Below are positions 43,419 through 50,357 of a DNA stretch of 50,357 bases, in pieces. This DNA is from Chloroflexota bacterium (lineage in GTDB: Bacteria; Chloroflexota; Dehalococcoidia; Lucifugimonadales; UBA3495), in NCBI GenBank assembly GCA_009840165.1, contig VXOG01000066.1, forward strand, positions 1 to 50,357, read 5' to 3'. The notes beneath the pieces are model-generated. The model saw only the letters and a program-made list of their open reading frames with translations. It was not told where the DNA came from and searched no databases. The position numbers were made by a program, and so were the translations under genes. Numbering within the stretch: the first letter of the stretch is position 1; every line of letters begins with the position of its first letter.

Positions 43419-44570
43419 ATGGCGCACGAACTCGAAGTATTCTGGTTCTCGGAACAGCCCTACGGCCACGTGACCGAGGATGACCTGGCGCCCTACGAAT
43501 CGGGGCGAATGCACTTCCCCAACACCTATTTCGACCCCGAAAAGGCCCACGTCCTGTACTCCAACTACCACGACCAGTACGAACTGGCCGACCAGGTCGG
43601 CTTCGACGGCATCATGTCCAACGAGCACCACAGCTCGTACTGGTGCATGAAGCCCTCGGTGAACGTTGACGCCGCCGTGATCACCCAGCGCACCAAGAAC
43701 GCCAAGATCGCCATGCTGGGCAACGTGATCGCGGTCAACGACCCGGTGAAGATGGCCGAAGAGATCGCCATGCTGGACTGCATCAGCGGCGGCCGCATCA
43801 TCTCCGGTTTCGTGCGCGGCACCGCCGTCGAGACGCTGCACGCCGGCTACCCGCCTACAGAGAACCGCCCCCGCTTCGAGGAGGCACACGACCTGATCGT
43901 GAAGTGCTGGACCGAGCCCGGCCCCTTCCGCTGGGAGGGCGAATACTGGCCGCACCGCATGGTCAACCCCTGGGTGGTGCCGATCCAGAAGCCGCACCCG
44001 CCGGTGTGGTTCCCCGGCACGGGCAGCCCCGAGTCCGTGATCTGGGCGGCGAAGCACCGCTACCCCTACATGAACCTGGGTTCCCTGCTGGACCTGACCA
44101 AGCAGCTCAAGGGCATCTACCACGAGACCGCCGCCGAGGAGGGCTACGAGGCTGGCCCCGAGCACTTCGGCTACCTGATCCGCTGCCTGGTCGCCGACAC
44201 CGACGAGCGGGCGCAGGAAATCGGCCGCACGTTCCTGTGGACGGAGAACCACCGCAATCGCGGGCCGATGGAGTTCAACGACCCGCCGGGCTACCAGTCC
44301 CGCGAGGCGTTGCGCATCAAGATGTCGCGCCCGTTGATCGGCACCGGCACCATGGGTCGGCGCATGACCTACGAAGACCTGCAAGCGGCCTACAACATCA
44401 TCGTCGGCAGCCCCGAGACGGTAACCGAGAAGCTGCGGCACATCCGCCAGGACCTTGAGCCCGGCTACATCCTCATCTACGGCAACGAAGGCCACATGCC
44501 CCACGAGGACGTGATGCGCTCCGTCGAACTCCTGGGCACGAAGGTGATACCGGCACTGAAAGAAGGGTAA
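43419..44570 (+). CDS. LLM class flavin-dependent oxidoreductase
   Basis: A 383-residue luciferase-like TIM-barrel enzyme. Features include the strand AHELEVFWFSEQPYG, NEHHSSYWCMKPSV (the conserved EHH), GNVIAVNDPVKMAEEIAMLDCISGGR (flavin-site loop), PPVWFPGTGSPES, and a C-terminal GSPETVTEKL. These enzymes use reduced FMN or F420 to oxygenate or reduce organic compounds; the flavin cannot be told here. AAGGAG lies before the ATG. The coupled alpha/beta hydrolase upstream suggests a Baeyer–Villiger or cleavage reaction followed by hydrolysis (inference). A hairpin and a repeat follow the gene. Confidence 0.92.
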   Translation: MAHELEVFWFSEQPYGHVTEDDLAPYESGRMHFPNTYFDPEKAHVLYSNYHDQYELADQVGFDGIMSNEHHSSYWCMKPSVNVDAAVITQRTKNAKIAMLGNVIAVNDPVKMAEEIAMLDCISGGRIISGFVRGTAVETLHAGYPPTENRPRFEEAHDLIVKCWTEPGPFRWEGEYWPHRMVNPWVVPIQKPHPPVWFPGTGSPESVIWAAKHRYPYMNLGSLLDLTKQLKGIYHETAAEEGYEAGPEHFGYLIRCLVADTDERAQEIGRTFLWTENHRNRGPMEFNDPPGYQSREALRIKMSRPLIGTGTMGRRMTYEDLQAAYNIIVGSPETVTEKLRHIRQDLEPGYILIYGNEGHMPHEDVMRSVELLGTKVIPALKEG

Positions 44571-44596
44571 TTCCCGATACTCCTTTCGGGAGATTC

Positions 44597-44632
44597 GTAG
44601 GGGCGGGTTTCAAACCCGCCCCAAGTTTTTGA
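44597..44632. repeat. GGGGCGGGTTT palindrome, copy 3, with T-run
   Basis: GTAGGGGCGGGTTT / C / AAACCCGCCCC (44597-44622) followed by AAGTTTTT. On the plus strand it has the form of a Rho-independent terminator after the LLM gene. A small hairpin TCCCGA…TCGGGA (44572-44591) precedes it. Confidence 0.75.
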
Positions 44633-44641
44633 TCACACTGA

Positions 44642-44660
44642 GTGATACACTGGTCATCAC
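44642..44660 (+). promoter_or_regulatory. Possible toxin–antitoxin operator
   Basis: GTGAT and ATCAC are inverted arms around nine bases, 25 bases before the antitoxin start. Such short palindromes are common at autoregulated antitoxin promoters; no direct support exists here. Confidence 0.35.
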
Positions 44661-44684
44661 AAATCCGAACGGCGAGGAACCCCC

Positions 44685-44912
44685 ATGGCGACTACGATTG
44701 TGCTTTCGCCCGAAACCGAGGAGAGGTTGGACTTCCTGGCATCCGAAACCGGCCGCTCGAAGGATTTTTTCCTTCAGGAGCTAGTAGAGCGAGTAATGGA
44801 AGACATCGAGGACTGTTACCTTTCTATTGAGGTACTCGAGCGTATACGCAGCGGCGAGGAAAAGGTCTATTCATCCGCTGAGGTGAGGCGGAACCTTGGC
44901 CTGGACGATTGA
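44685..44912 (+). CDS. Ribbon-helix-helix antitoxin (RelB-like)
   Basis: A 75-residue protein: TTIVLSPETEERLDFLASETGRSKDFFLQELVERVMEDIED is a ribbon-helix-helix DNA-binding domain, followed by a tail (VYSSAEVRRNLGLDD) that would wrap the toxin. GAGGAA lies five bases before the ATG. The stop lies within the start region of the toxin gene (17-base overlap), so the two are coupled. It is expected to repress its own promoter, alone or with the toxin. Confidence 0.85.
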   Translation: MATTIVLSPETEERLDFLASETGRSKDFFLQELVERVMEDIEDCYLSIEVLERIRSGEEKVYSSAEVRRNLGLDD

Positions 44913-45162
44913 GTACTCCGACGCGGCTCAGGCTCAATTGCGCCGGCTTGACCGGCAGATTGCCCGGCGAGTGGTGGACTACATGAACGAGCGGGTCGCC
45001 TTGAGGGACGATCCGCGCAGCATCGGTCGAGCCTTAACCGTCCCCATGCGCGGGCTATGGCGTTACAGAGTGGGGAACTACCGCGTCGTCTGTGAAATTC
45101 AGGACGACGTTTTGCGTGTGCTGGTGGTTCGTGTCGGCCGGCGCGATAGGGTGTACTGCTAA
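44896..45162 (+). CDS. RelE/ParE-type toxin
   Basis: An 88-residue toxin with the RelE-family fold: AWTIEYSDAAQAQLRRLDRQIARRVVDYM, RALTVPMRGLWRYRVGNYRVVCEIQDD and LRVLVVRVGRRDRVYC. The conserved Arg/Tyr residues (WRYRVGNYR) suit an mRNA interferase that cuts at the ribosome; a gyrase target (ParE) is less likely. The start is TTG at 44896, within the antitoxin gene, which fits the usual MAWTIE beginning. A palindromic repeat follows the stop. Confidence 0.88.
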   Translation: MAWTIEYSDAAQAQLRRLDRQIARRVVDYMNERVALRDDPRSIGRALTVPMRGLWRYRVGNYRVVCEIQDDVLRVLVVRVGRRDRVYC

Positions 45163-45186
45163 TCCCCGTCAAGTGTTCATAACTGA

Positions 45187-45214
45187 GTAGGGGCGAATAA
45201 TCATTCGCCCCTAC
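45187..45214. repeat. GTAGGGGCG palindrome, variant copy
   Basis: GTAGGGGCGAAT…ATTCGCCCCTAC, with the same ends as the GGGGCGGGTTT copies but another core. Confidence 0.85.
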
Positions 45215-45227
45215 ATTTTGCGACAAC

Positions 45228-45268
45228 CTGCGAGATTGCCGTCCGCCTCAGGCGGACTCGCAATGACA
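45228..45268. repeat. GCGAGATTGC…GCAATGACA repeat
   Basis: CTGCGAGATTGCCG and CTCGCAATGACA enclose a perfect inner hairpin TCCGCCT-C-AGGCGGA (45242-45256). It resembles a widespread intergenic repeat and lies between the toxin gene and the convergent Rieske gene. Confidence 0.7.
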
Positions 45269-45277
45269 GGGCATACC

Positions 45278-46582
45278 CTACTTCCCATCGCGCTCCTGCG
45301 ACCCGTCGGGATAGAGGGCGTCCCATAGGGCGTCGCGCCAATCGACGCCGACGGGCAGGATGGCCTGGGCCGGGCGCAGCATGTAGTAGTTGTCGCCGGC
45401 GCCGGGCGGGACGCCGCCCTCGGCCACGGTGCGGGTGGCCTGCAATAGCTGTCGTCGGGCGTAGATGATGGCCATGTCGGTGCGGCTCAGGTTCTCGCGG
45501 GTGCGGTCCACGACGTAGCCCATGCTTTCCTGCACGGCCACGTCCTGGGCGTTCACGCCGTCGATGCCGCTGAAGGTCTCGGTCTTCTGCACGGCGCGGT
45601 CAATCATCCAGTTGTTATCGCGGTTGACCCTGGTGCGGAAACTGTCCAGCATGTGCTCGGGGCCGCGGCCGTAGCTGCGGTCCATGTCCGTGCGTTCCTC
45701 GGCTTCGATGGGGTCGTCGTAGGACAGGTCCCAGTTCCACACCATCACGCTGTGGTCGTCCATGGGCACCCACATGTGGCCGGACGCCAGGAAGCCCACC
45801 GGCCCCGGCCGGCCGCGATACCCGCGCTGGCTGGCGCGAATCTGGTGGAAGGGCATGATGAAGTGGTACGCCCGCACGTGGTTGCCCTCGTCGCCCAGGG
45901 AGCGGATGCCGGCGTAGCGGTAACCATAATCGGTGATGTCCACCTCCAGATCCGGCGGCCGGCCCTGCACGTGGGCGGAGTCGATGCGCAGGCCGGCGTG
46001 GGGCGTGTCGGGACGCAGCGTGCGGTGCAGGATGGTGGCGTGGGCCGAGTCGATGCCGCCCTCCAGCGCCTGGAGCCAGTTGCATTCCTGGATGTTCTTG
46101 GTGACGTGGCGGTGGGTATCCGGCACGGCGGCCCACTCGAATTTGGGCGGCGGCGGCGTATGTTCTTTCGGCCCCATGTAGGCCCAGATGACGCCGCCCA
46201 TCTCAATGGTTGGGTAGGCGGTGGTGGTCATCTTGGACGGGAAATCGCTGTCGGCCGGCTCGTTCATCATGTCGGTGCACTGGCCGTTCACATCGAATTT
46301 CCAGCCGTGATACACGCAGCGCAGGCCGCACTCCTCGTTGCGTCCCAGCCACAGCGACGCCAGCCGGTGGGGACACAGTTCTTCCAGCAGGCCGATGCGT
46401 CCGTCGGTGTCGCGGAAGGCGACCAGCTGCTCGCCCAGCAGCTTGACGCGGACCGGCTCGCCGTCGGGTTCGGCCAGCTCCCACGAGAGCAGGGCGGGCA
46501 TCCAGTAGCGGCGCATCAGCTCTCCCATGGGGGTCCCGGGGCCGACTTGAGTCAGCGCGATGTTATCAGCCTGCGAAATCAT
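45278..46582 (-). CDS. Rieske [2Fe-2S] aromatic ring-hydroxylating oxygenase, alpha subunit-like
   Basis: A 434-residue oxygenase. The Rieske ligands are C70, H72, C89 and H92 (CPH…CVYHGW). The mononuclear iron site includes EGGIDSAHATILHR with His-x4-His. The length and motif order fit the phthalate/carbazole/phenoxybenzoate dioxygenase branch, which works as a homotrimer and needs a separate reductase. No reductase or ferredoxin gene is near. The ATG at 46582 is chosen because AGGAGG lies ten bases before it and the Rieske family start matches; the frame is open to 46672. Confidence 0.9.
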   Translation of the reverse strand: MISQADNIALTQVGPGTPMGELMRRYWMPALLSWELAEPDGEPVRVKLLGEQLVAFRDTDGRIGLLEELCPHRLASLWLGRNEECGLRCVYHGWKFDVNGQCTDMMNEPADSDFPSKMTTTAYPTIEMGGVIWAYMGPKEHTPPPPKFEWAAVPDTHRHVTKNIQECNWLQALEGGIDSAHATILHRTLRPDTPHAGLRIDSAHVQGRPPDLEVDITDYGYRYAGIRSLGDEGNHVRAYHFIMPFHQIRASQRGYRGRPGPVGFLASGHMWVPMDDHSVMVWNWDLSYDDPIEAEERTDMDRSYGRGPEHMLDSFRTRVNRDNNWMIDRAVQKTETFSGIDGVNAQDVAVQESMGYVVDRTRENLSRTDMAIIYARRQLLQATRTVAEGGVPPGAGDNYYMLRPAQAILPVGVDWRDALWDALYPDGSQERDGK

Positions 46583-46723
46583 GGCGGCATTACCTCCTGC
46601 GGTGCGGTTGGGATGGCATCGGATCGGCATCCGGCGATTGTCGTTACAACACGAATGGCCGGCATTATACAAAAAACGGTCGAGGGTGGGGCCGGCCGCG
46701 GGGCGCTTGTCATAACTCCTCGT

Positions 46724-46749
46724 ATAGTCGCTCGCCCTCCCGCGACTAT
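46724..46749. promoter_or_regulatory. 8-bp inverted repeat upstream of the Rieske gene
   Basis: ATAGTCGC (46724-46731) and GCGACTAT (46742-46749) are perfect arms around TCGCCCTCCC. It lies between the dprA-like stop and the Rieske gene, both on the minus strand. It may be an operator or a weak terminator; there is no T-run. Confidence 0.45.
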
Positions 46750-46769
46750 CGAGTTACTGATGAGAGAGC

Positions 46770-48065
46770 CTAATGGAACAGCGGATTTAGTTGGACGACA
46801 CGTTCATACGGTGCTCGCTTGTTCCTACGCTGATACTTTCCGGCCTGCTCAAGTCGTTTAAGCCAGTCGCCGGCCTGCCTTTTGCTGACGTCGAGATGTT
46901 CTGCAACATTGGAAGCTGTGATTGGCTTTTCGATTGATGCCAGAAGCTGTTCCACTACCCCCAAAAGAGCGTCGGCAGGAGTCGCAGTTTGCACGTTTTC
47001 CGTGCCAACGGCCGGAGCGGATTGAACGATTGGCTCTTCTTTGTTACCTTGAGAGGGTATAACCACTTCGCCACAATCCAATGAGAAAGCGGATTGTTTG
47101 ATGGCTTTATCCCCTTGATGGGGCTGTTTACCATCGATAACGCCTCGGAAATCATCGGCGGTTGCGGGATTAGGCCAAGGGAGTGCTCCCCTTCTTTCCA
47201 GAGCCCTTAAGCCGTTGCTTATATCGCCCTTTGAGCGAACATAAATGGGCACAAGACTTAATTTATCCAGTTGCTCAACCGCACCTGCCCAAGTGCCACC
47301 TTTGTTGTAATCGGACTCAATAACCAGTCCTGCATCGGCGAGCGCATACACTAGCTTATTCCGTTGCATAGCGTTCCCCACATTGAAACCTGCCTTTGGG
47401 TCATAAGGGGAGATAAGGACCAATCGATTATCCATCAATACATCGCGGTTCCCGCGTTCCATTGCGGCTTTCTCAAGGCCATCTGCGAGTATACCTACGA
47501 CTGTACCCCATTCCGTTAGCGCTCCATGCATAGCGGCATAGTCAATCCCGCGAGCACCGCCGGAAATAACCGTACATTGTGACTCGGCTGCTGAATGTCC
47601 GATGCTCTCGGCGTACTCCATCAGCTCATCGTCTGCGTTGCGGGAACCTACTACTGCCAACCCCCCGTTTTCCAGCAAAGTTGCGTCGCCGCAACCGTAA
47701 AGCACTGGCGGGGCAGATCCTCCCAGCCGCCGCTTGAAACGATCGGGATAATCGGGGTCGGCGCGACTGAGTACCCAGATTGCCCGGGTTTGCCAATGGT
47801 CAATTGCCTGGCTGAGCAGAAATCCCCGTTCCAGAAGTTGGTTTATACGCTCGTCATCGAGACCCGGTAGGGATTCGTGCAGTATTGCGCCAGATTTTGG
47901 GCCCAGCAGGTCGGCCGGTTGCCAGTTGCATTCGTGAAGCCGACGTGCCAGACGGTCGTATTCTGACACCGACAGAGGTTTGACCGAATTTGTCCTTTTG
48001 CCGCGCCCTAACAGCAACGGAGCCGTGAGCAGCAGAATGGCTTTAGTGTTGGATGACATTTCCAT
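46770..48065 (-). CDS. DprA/Smf-like (SLOG) protein with C-terminal winged helix
   Basis: The 431-residue product has a helical N-terminal part, then the DprA Rossmann domain: [40 protein letters not shown] and [25 protein letters not shown] linker leads to a C-terminal winged-helix ([24 protein letters not shown]). DprA loads RecA on single-stranded DNA during transformation; members of the wider SLOG group bind nucleotides in conflict systems. The start is taken as ATG 48065, eight bases after AAGGA; ATG 48074 overlaps the recQ-like stop (ATGA). It is coupled to the helicase–PRTase gene. Base composition is more AT-rich than in the rest of the window. Confidence 0.85.
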   Translation of the reverse strand: MEMSSNTKAILLLTAPLLLGRGKRTNSVKPLSVSEYDRLARRLHECNWQPADLLGPKSGAILHESLPGLDDERINQLLERGFLLSQAIDHWQTRAIWVLSRADPDYPDRFKRRLGGSAPPVLYGCGDATLLENGGLAVVGSRNADDELMEYAESIGHSAAESQCTVISGGARGIDYAAMHGALTEWGTVVGILADGLEKAAMERGNRDVLMDNRLVLISPYDPKAGFNVGNAMQRNKLVYALADAGLVIESDYNKGGTWAGAVEQLDKLSLVPIYVRSKGDISNGLRALERRGALPWPNPATADDFRGVIDGKQPHQGDKAIKQSAFSLDCGEVVIPSQGNKEEPIVQSAPAVGTENVQTATPADALLGVVEQLLASIEKPITASNVAEHLDVSKRQAGDWLKRLEQAGKYQRRNKRAPYERVVQLNPLFH

Positions 48066-48070
48066 GTTCA

Positions 48071-50164
48071 TCATCCTTGCCTGCTCCCGGTGTCCGCGAG
48101 CGCGAACGGAAATACTGCGCTGCATCCACGCTCTCGCAACAATGCTGCTGCAACCGTGAATGTCCAGCCGGAATCTACCATATCGTCTACCAACAGAGCG
48201 GGGCCGGGTAGTACCTGATTCTGTGAAAACCCGAGAGAACCCTCCACATTGTGGGCCTGCTGGGCACTGTTTTCCATATCCTTTTGTTCCGGGCGGTCGT
48301 CGGTTTTGACCAGCACGGAGCGAAAAGGCAGGCCGAGAGTATCTGCCAACCGCTCCGCAAAATCCGGCACTAAGTAAGGATGGCGTCTCGATGGGATACA
48401 GGTCACCCAATCAAGCGTTGGCTGTGGTTGCCACTCTCGCATCATCTCTGCTGCCGCCGCCACCAGTTCATCCGAGAAGCGGTTGTCGATATATTTGCCG
48501 GAATATACCAAATTGCCCCAGCCAGCATCGCGCCAATAACACAGCGCAAAGCCATCCTCCGCCTGTTGTTCCTTACGTATGTTGCCGCACATCCAGTCAC
48601 CCGGCGAACCGCCGTTTGGCCATCTTTTGCGTGCCTGAATCGGCACTCGTGTGCGATGCAGAAATTCCACTGCCTGAAGCACGGTTTCTGGGCTCACGTT
48701 TGTGGAAAGAGGCGATATGTTCGGAGTTTGAGCGCTCTCCGAATTGCCATCCAAGGCGCGAATGAGAAACTCCATATGTCCAGAATCCAATGCCACATAT
48801 TCCTGCATTTGTTGCTGCTCGGCCTGGCGTAGCGCAGTTAGCCTTTCCGCCCGTTCCCAGAAATCGTTGTTCAATTCTACTGGGATCAACTGCCAACGCG
48901 TGCCCTTCTTGGCAATTGGCGCCGGGGCTTCCAGAGACAGCAATTTGATGGCCCGGTCAAGTCGTCCTGAGTTGATGTTGACCGCTTGCAGCAATTGAGG
49001 TACGGACAAACCCGTCTGTTCGTCTGCCAATGCAGCAATCACTTGACGGACTTCTTCCCTGGTCGGAAAAGCGCTACGGATGAAAAAGTCAGTAATTTCC
49101 GTATCCTCAACGCCGCTTAACAGTACACCATGTGCGGCCTCCAACCCTCGCCCAGCGCGCCCAACCTGCTGGTAATAATGCACTACCGACGAAGGTGTCT
49201 GGTAATGGATGACGAAAGCCAAATCAGGCTTGTCGTAACCCATACCCAGGGCCACTGTAGATGCCAGTGCCTTGACGCGATTTTCCAGCAATGCATCTTC
49301 TAGCTGTTCTCGTCCGTCCCGTTCTTCCTGATTTCGGGAACCGCCCATATACGGTTGCACGTTCAAGCCTTGAGACTGGAGCCAATCAGATACCTGTCTA
49401 GCGTCTCGTCTGGTCAATGTGTAAATTATTCCGGAGCCTGGGAGTTCCGGCAACCGCTCCGCCAGCCACGCTAACCTTTCGGCCTGACTCCGCATCCGGA
49501 TGGTTTGCAGCATCAGCGAGGGGCGGTTGAGGTCGCCTCGCATCGTCGTTATATCGGGGCCAAGGATTTCCTCAAGGTCGTCCATCACGCGCTTGTTCGC
49601 AGTTGCCGTTGTTCCGAGTAGTTGGATGTTTTCCGGCAGAGTGCGGGCAATGCGTTCGATTCTCCGGTAGTCAGGGCGAAAGTCGTGGCCCCAATCGGAA
49701 ATGCAGTGCGCTTCGTCGATTACCAGCATCGAAACACGCCCGGAGATGTCGGGAAGGAAATCCTCTCGAAAACTGTCATTAGCCAGCCGCTCCGGGGAAA
49801 TCAGCAATATATCCACCTCGTCCCGGCGCGCCTGCGCCATTACATCATCCCATTGGTTGGTATTATCAGAATTGATAGTGACTGCTCGAACACCCATGCG
49901 CTCCGCCGCCGCTATCTGGTTTCGCATCAGCGCCAGCAAGGGCGAAATCAGTAAGGCAGGACCAGCGCCACCCTCACGCAGCATTTTTGTAGCGATGAAA
50001 TAAACAAAGCTCTTGCCCCAGCCGGTCTTCTGGACAACCAGCAACTTGCCGCGCCCTTCCACCACATGGCGGATAGCGTCTTCCTGTCCATCGCGGAACT
50101 GGGCATCGGGGATACTGGAGCCGATGCGGAGTAATTGCAATGCCCGTTGCGCATCGTAGTCCAT
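48071..50164 (-). CDS. RecQ-like helicase fused to a phosphoribosyltransferase domain
   Basis: A 697-residue protein. Residues 20-345 are a RecQ-type superfamily 2 helicase: Walker A TGWGKS (47-52), DEAH (150-153, in [19 protein letters not shown]) and motif [10 protein letters not shown] (332-339). Residues 380-470 are a winged-helix-like part; the RecQ zinc-binding Cys cluster is absent (no Cys between about 155 and 525). Residues 525-690 are a phosphoribosyltransferase domain with WVTCIPSRR and the PRPP loop [12 protein letters not shown] (657-668). ATG 50164 is preferred; a GTG at 50209 is in frame. The 3' end is coupled to the dprA-like gene. It likely unwinds DNA and binds PRPP or a nucleotide; the joint role is unknown. 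Confidence 0.88.
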   Translation of the reverse strand: MDYDAQRALQLLRIGSSIPDAQFRDGQEDAIRHVVEGRGKLLVVQKTGWGKSFVYFIATKMLREGGAGPALLISPLLALMRNQIAAAERMGVRAVTINSDNTNQWDDVMAQARRDEVDILLISPERLANDSFREDFLPDISGRVSMLVIDEAHCISDWGHDFRPDYRRIERIARTLPENIQLLGTTATANKRVMDDLEEILGPDITTMRGDLNRPSLMLQTIRMRSQAERLAWLAERLPELPGSGIIYTLTRRDARQVSDWLQSQGLNVQPYMGGSRNQEERDGREQLEDALLENRVKALASTVALGMGYDKPDLAFVIHYQTPSSVVHYYQQVGRAGRGLEAAHGVLLSGVEDTEITDFFIRSAFPTREEVRQVIAALADEQTGLSVPQLLQAVNINSGRLDRAIKLLSLEAPAPIAKKGTRWQLIPVELNNDFWERAERLTALRQAEQQQMQEYVALDSGHMEFLIRALDGNSESAQTPNISPLSTNVSPETVLQAVEFLHRTRVPIQARKRWPNGGSPGDWMCGNIRKEQQAEDGFALCYWRDAGWGNLVYSGKYIDNRFSDELVAAAAEMMREWQPQPTLDWVTCIPSRRHPYLVPDFAERLADTLGLPFRSVLVKTDDRPEQKDMENSAQQAHNVEGSLGFSQNQVLPGPALLVDDMVDSGWTFTVAAALLRERGCSAVFPFALADTGSRQG

Positions 50165-50201
50165 TACTTTTCTATCCTCATAAACCGTCTGCGGAGATAA
50201 T

Positions 50202-50307
50202 GCCGGCACGGAGGCCGGCGTGTCAATCGGCAGATGTCATCAATACCGTCCCTTGGAGCAAGATGCCAGCTAGCTAGCCTCTGCCCGGGCAAGCACTAAG
50301 CCCGGGC
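50202..50307. repeat. GC-rich palindromes upstream of the RecQ-like gene
   Basis: GCCGGC-ACGGAG-GCCGGC lies at 50202-50219. GCCCGGGC-AAGCACTAA-GCCCGGGC lies at 50283-50307; each arm is also self-complementary. The remaining bases to the window end show no gene. A terminator of an upstream gene or dispersed repeats are both possible. Confidence 0.55.
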
Positions 50308-50357
50308 CCCCGCATCCCCAACAACCCATGGCGAGGCTACGCGAGGCCAGACGCCCG

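Noticed and set aside
50220..50357. tRNA gene at the window end
   Set aside because: No cloverleaf or TTC loop could be found; the palindromic GCCCGGGC arms explain the GC-rich pairing.

Overview
The window looks like a chromosomal segment of a Chloroflexota bacterium, most likely of the Dehalococcoidia/SAR202 type. This is inferred from three things: the rsmD–coaD–coiled-coil–atp gene order, a rex gene beside a complete F-type ATP synthase operon, and many single flavin, Rieske, amidase and carboxymuconolactone-decarboxylase-like enzymes in GC-rich DNA. No rRNA, tRNA, CRISPR array, phage or transposase was seen. Intergenic spaces carry at least four families of short palindromic repeats.

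Layout. 0.2–6.1 kb: EamA transporter, two CMD-family proteins, D-aminoacyl-tRNA deacylase, a DinB-fold protein, a DUF433/DUF5615 toxin–antitoxin-like pair, and nadC. 6.3–17.7 kb is the housekeeping core: rsmD, coaD, a coiled-coil protein that seems to start at ATA, a bifunctional-nuclease-domain protein, then an AtpI/AtpZ-like gene and atpBEFHAGDC. The atp operon has an extra small membrane-protein gene between atpG and atpD and dRS3-like repeats at three other junctions. rex converges on atpC. 17.8–24 kb: DUF503, an alpha/beta hydrolase, two tandem relatives of the atp-operon small protein, a FadF/EtfD-like ETF:quinone oxidoreductase, a 54-residue zinc ribbon, a PaREP1/HEPN-like protein and an MFS transporter. 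24–36 kb: a secreted protein with a long Asp/Thr repeat region, an APH-like kinase with a decayed copy of its 3' end, DUF1015, Uma2, dienelactone hydrolase, NirA-type nitrite/sulfite reductase, amidase, a NYN nuclease with an AcoX/NAD-kinase-like protein, and TauE/SafE. 36–46.6 kb: two overlapping PaREP1/HEPN-like genes, trxB, a GalE-like epimerase, a second Uma2, a substrate-binding protein gene split by an in-frame amber codon, an alpha/beta hydrolase with an LLM flavin oxidoreductase, a RelE-type toxin–antitoxin pair and a Rieske oxygenase. 46.7–50.2 kb: a two-gene operon encoding a RecQ-like helicase fused to a phosphoribosyltransferase, followed by a DprA-like protein.

The points most worth a second look are: the RecQ–PRTase/DprA operon; the small-protein family with a conserved tryptophan/acidic tail, one member of which sits inside the ATP synthase operon; the amber codon between signal peptide and mature region of the binding protein; 19–20 bp iterons always at the same end of the dRS3-like repeats; and the apparent ATA start. 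All calls come from reading sequence and recalling families; no database search was run.
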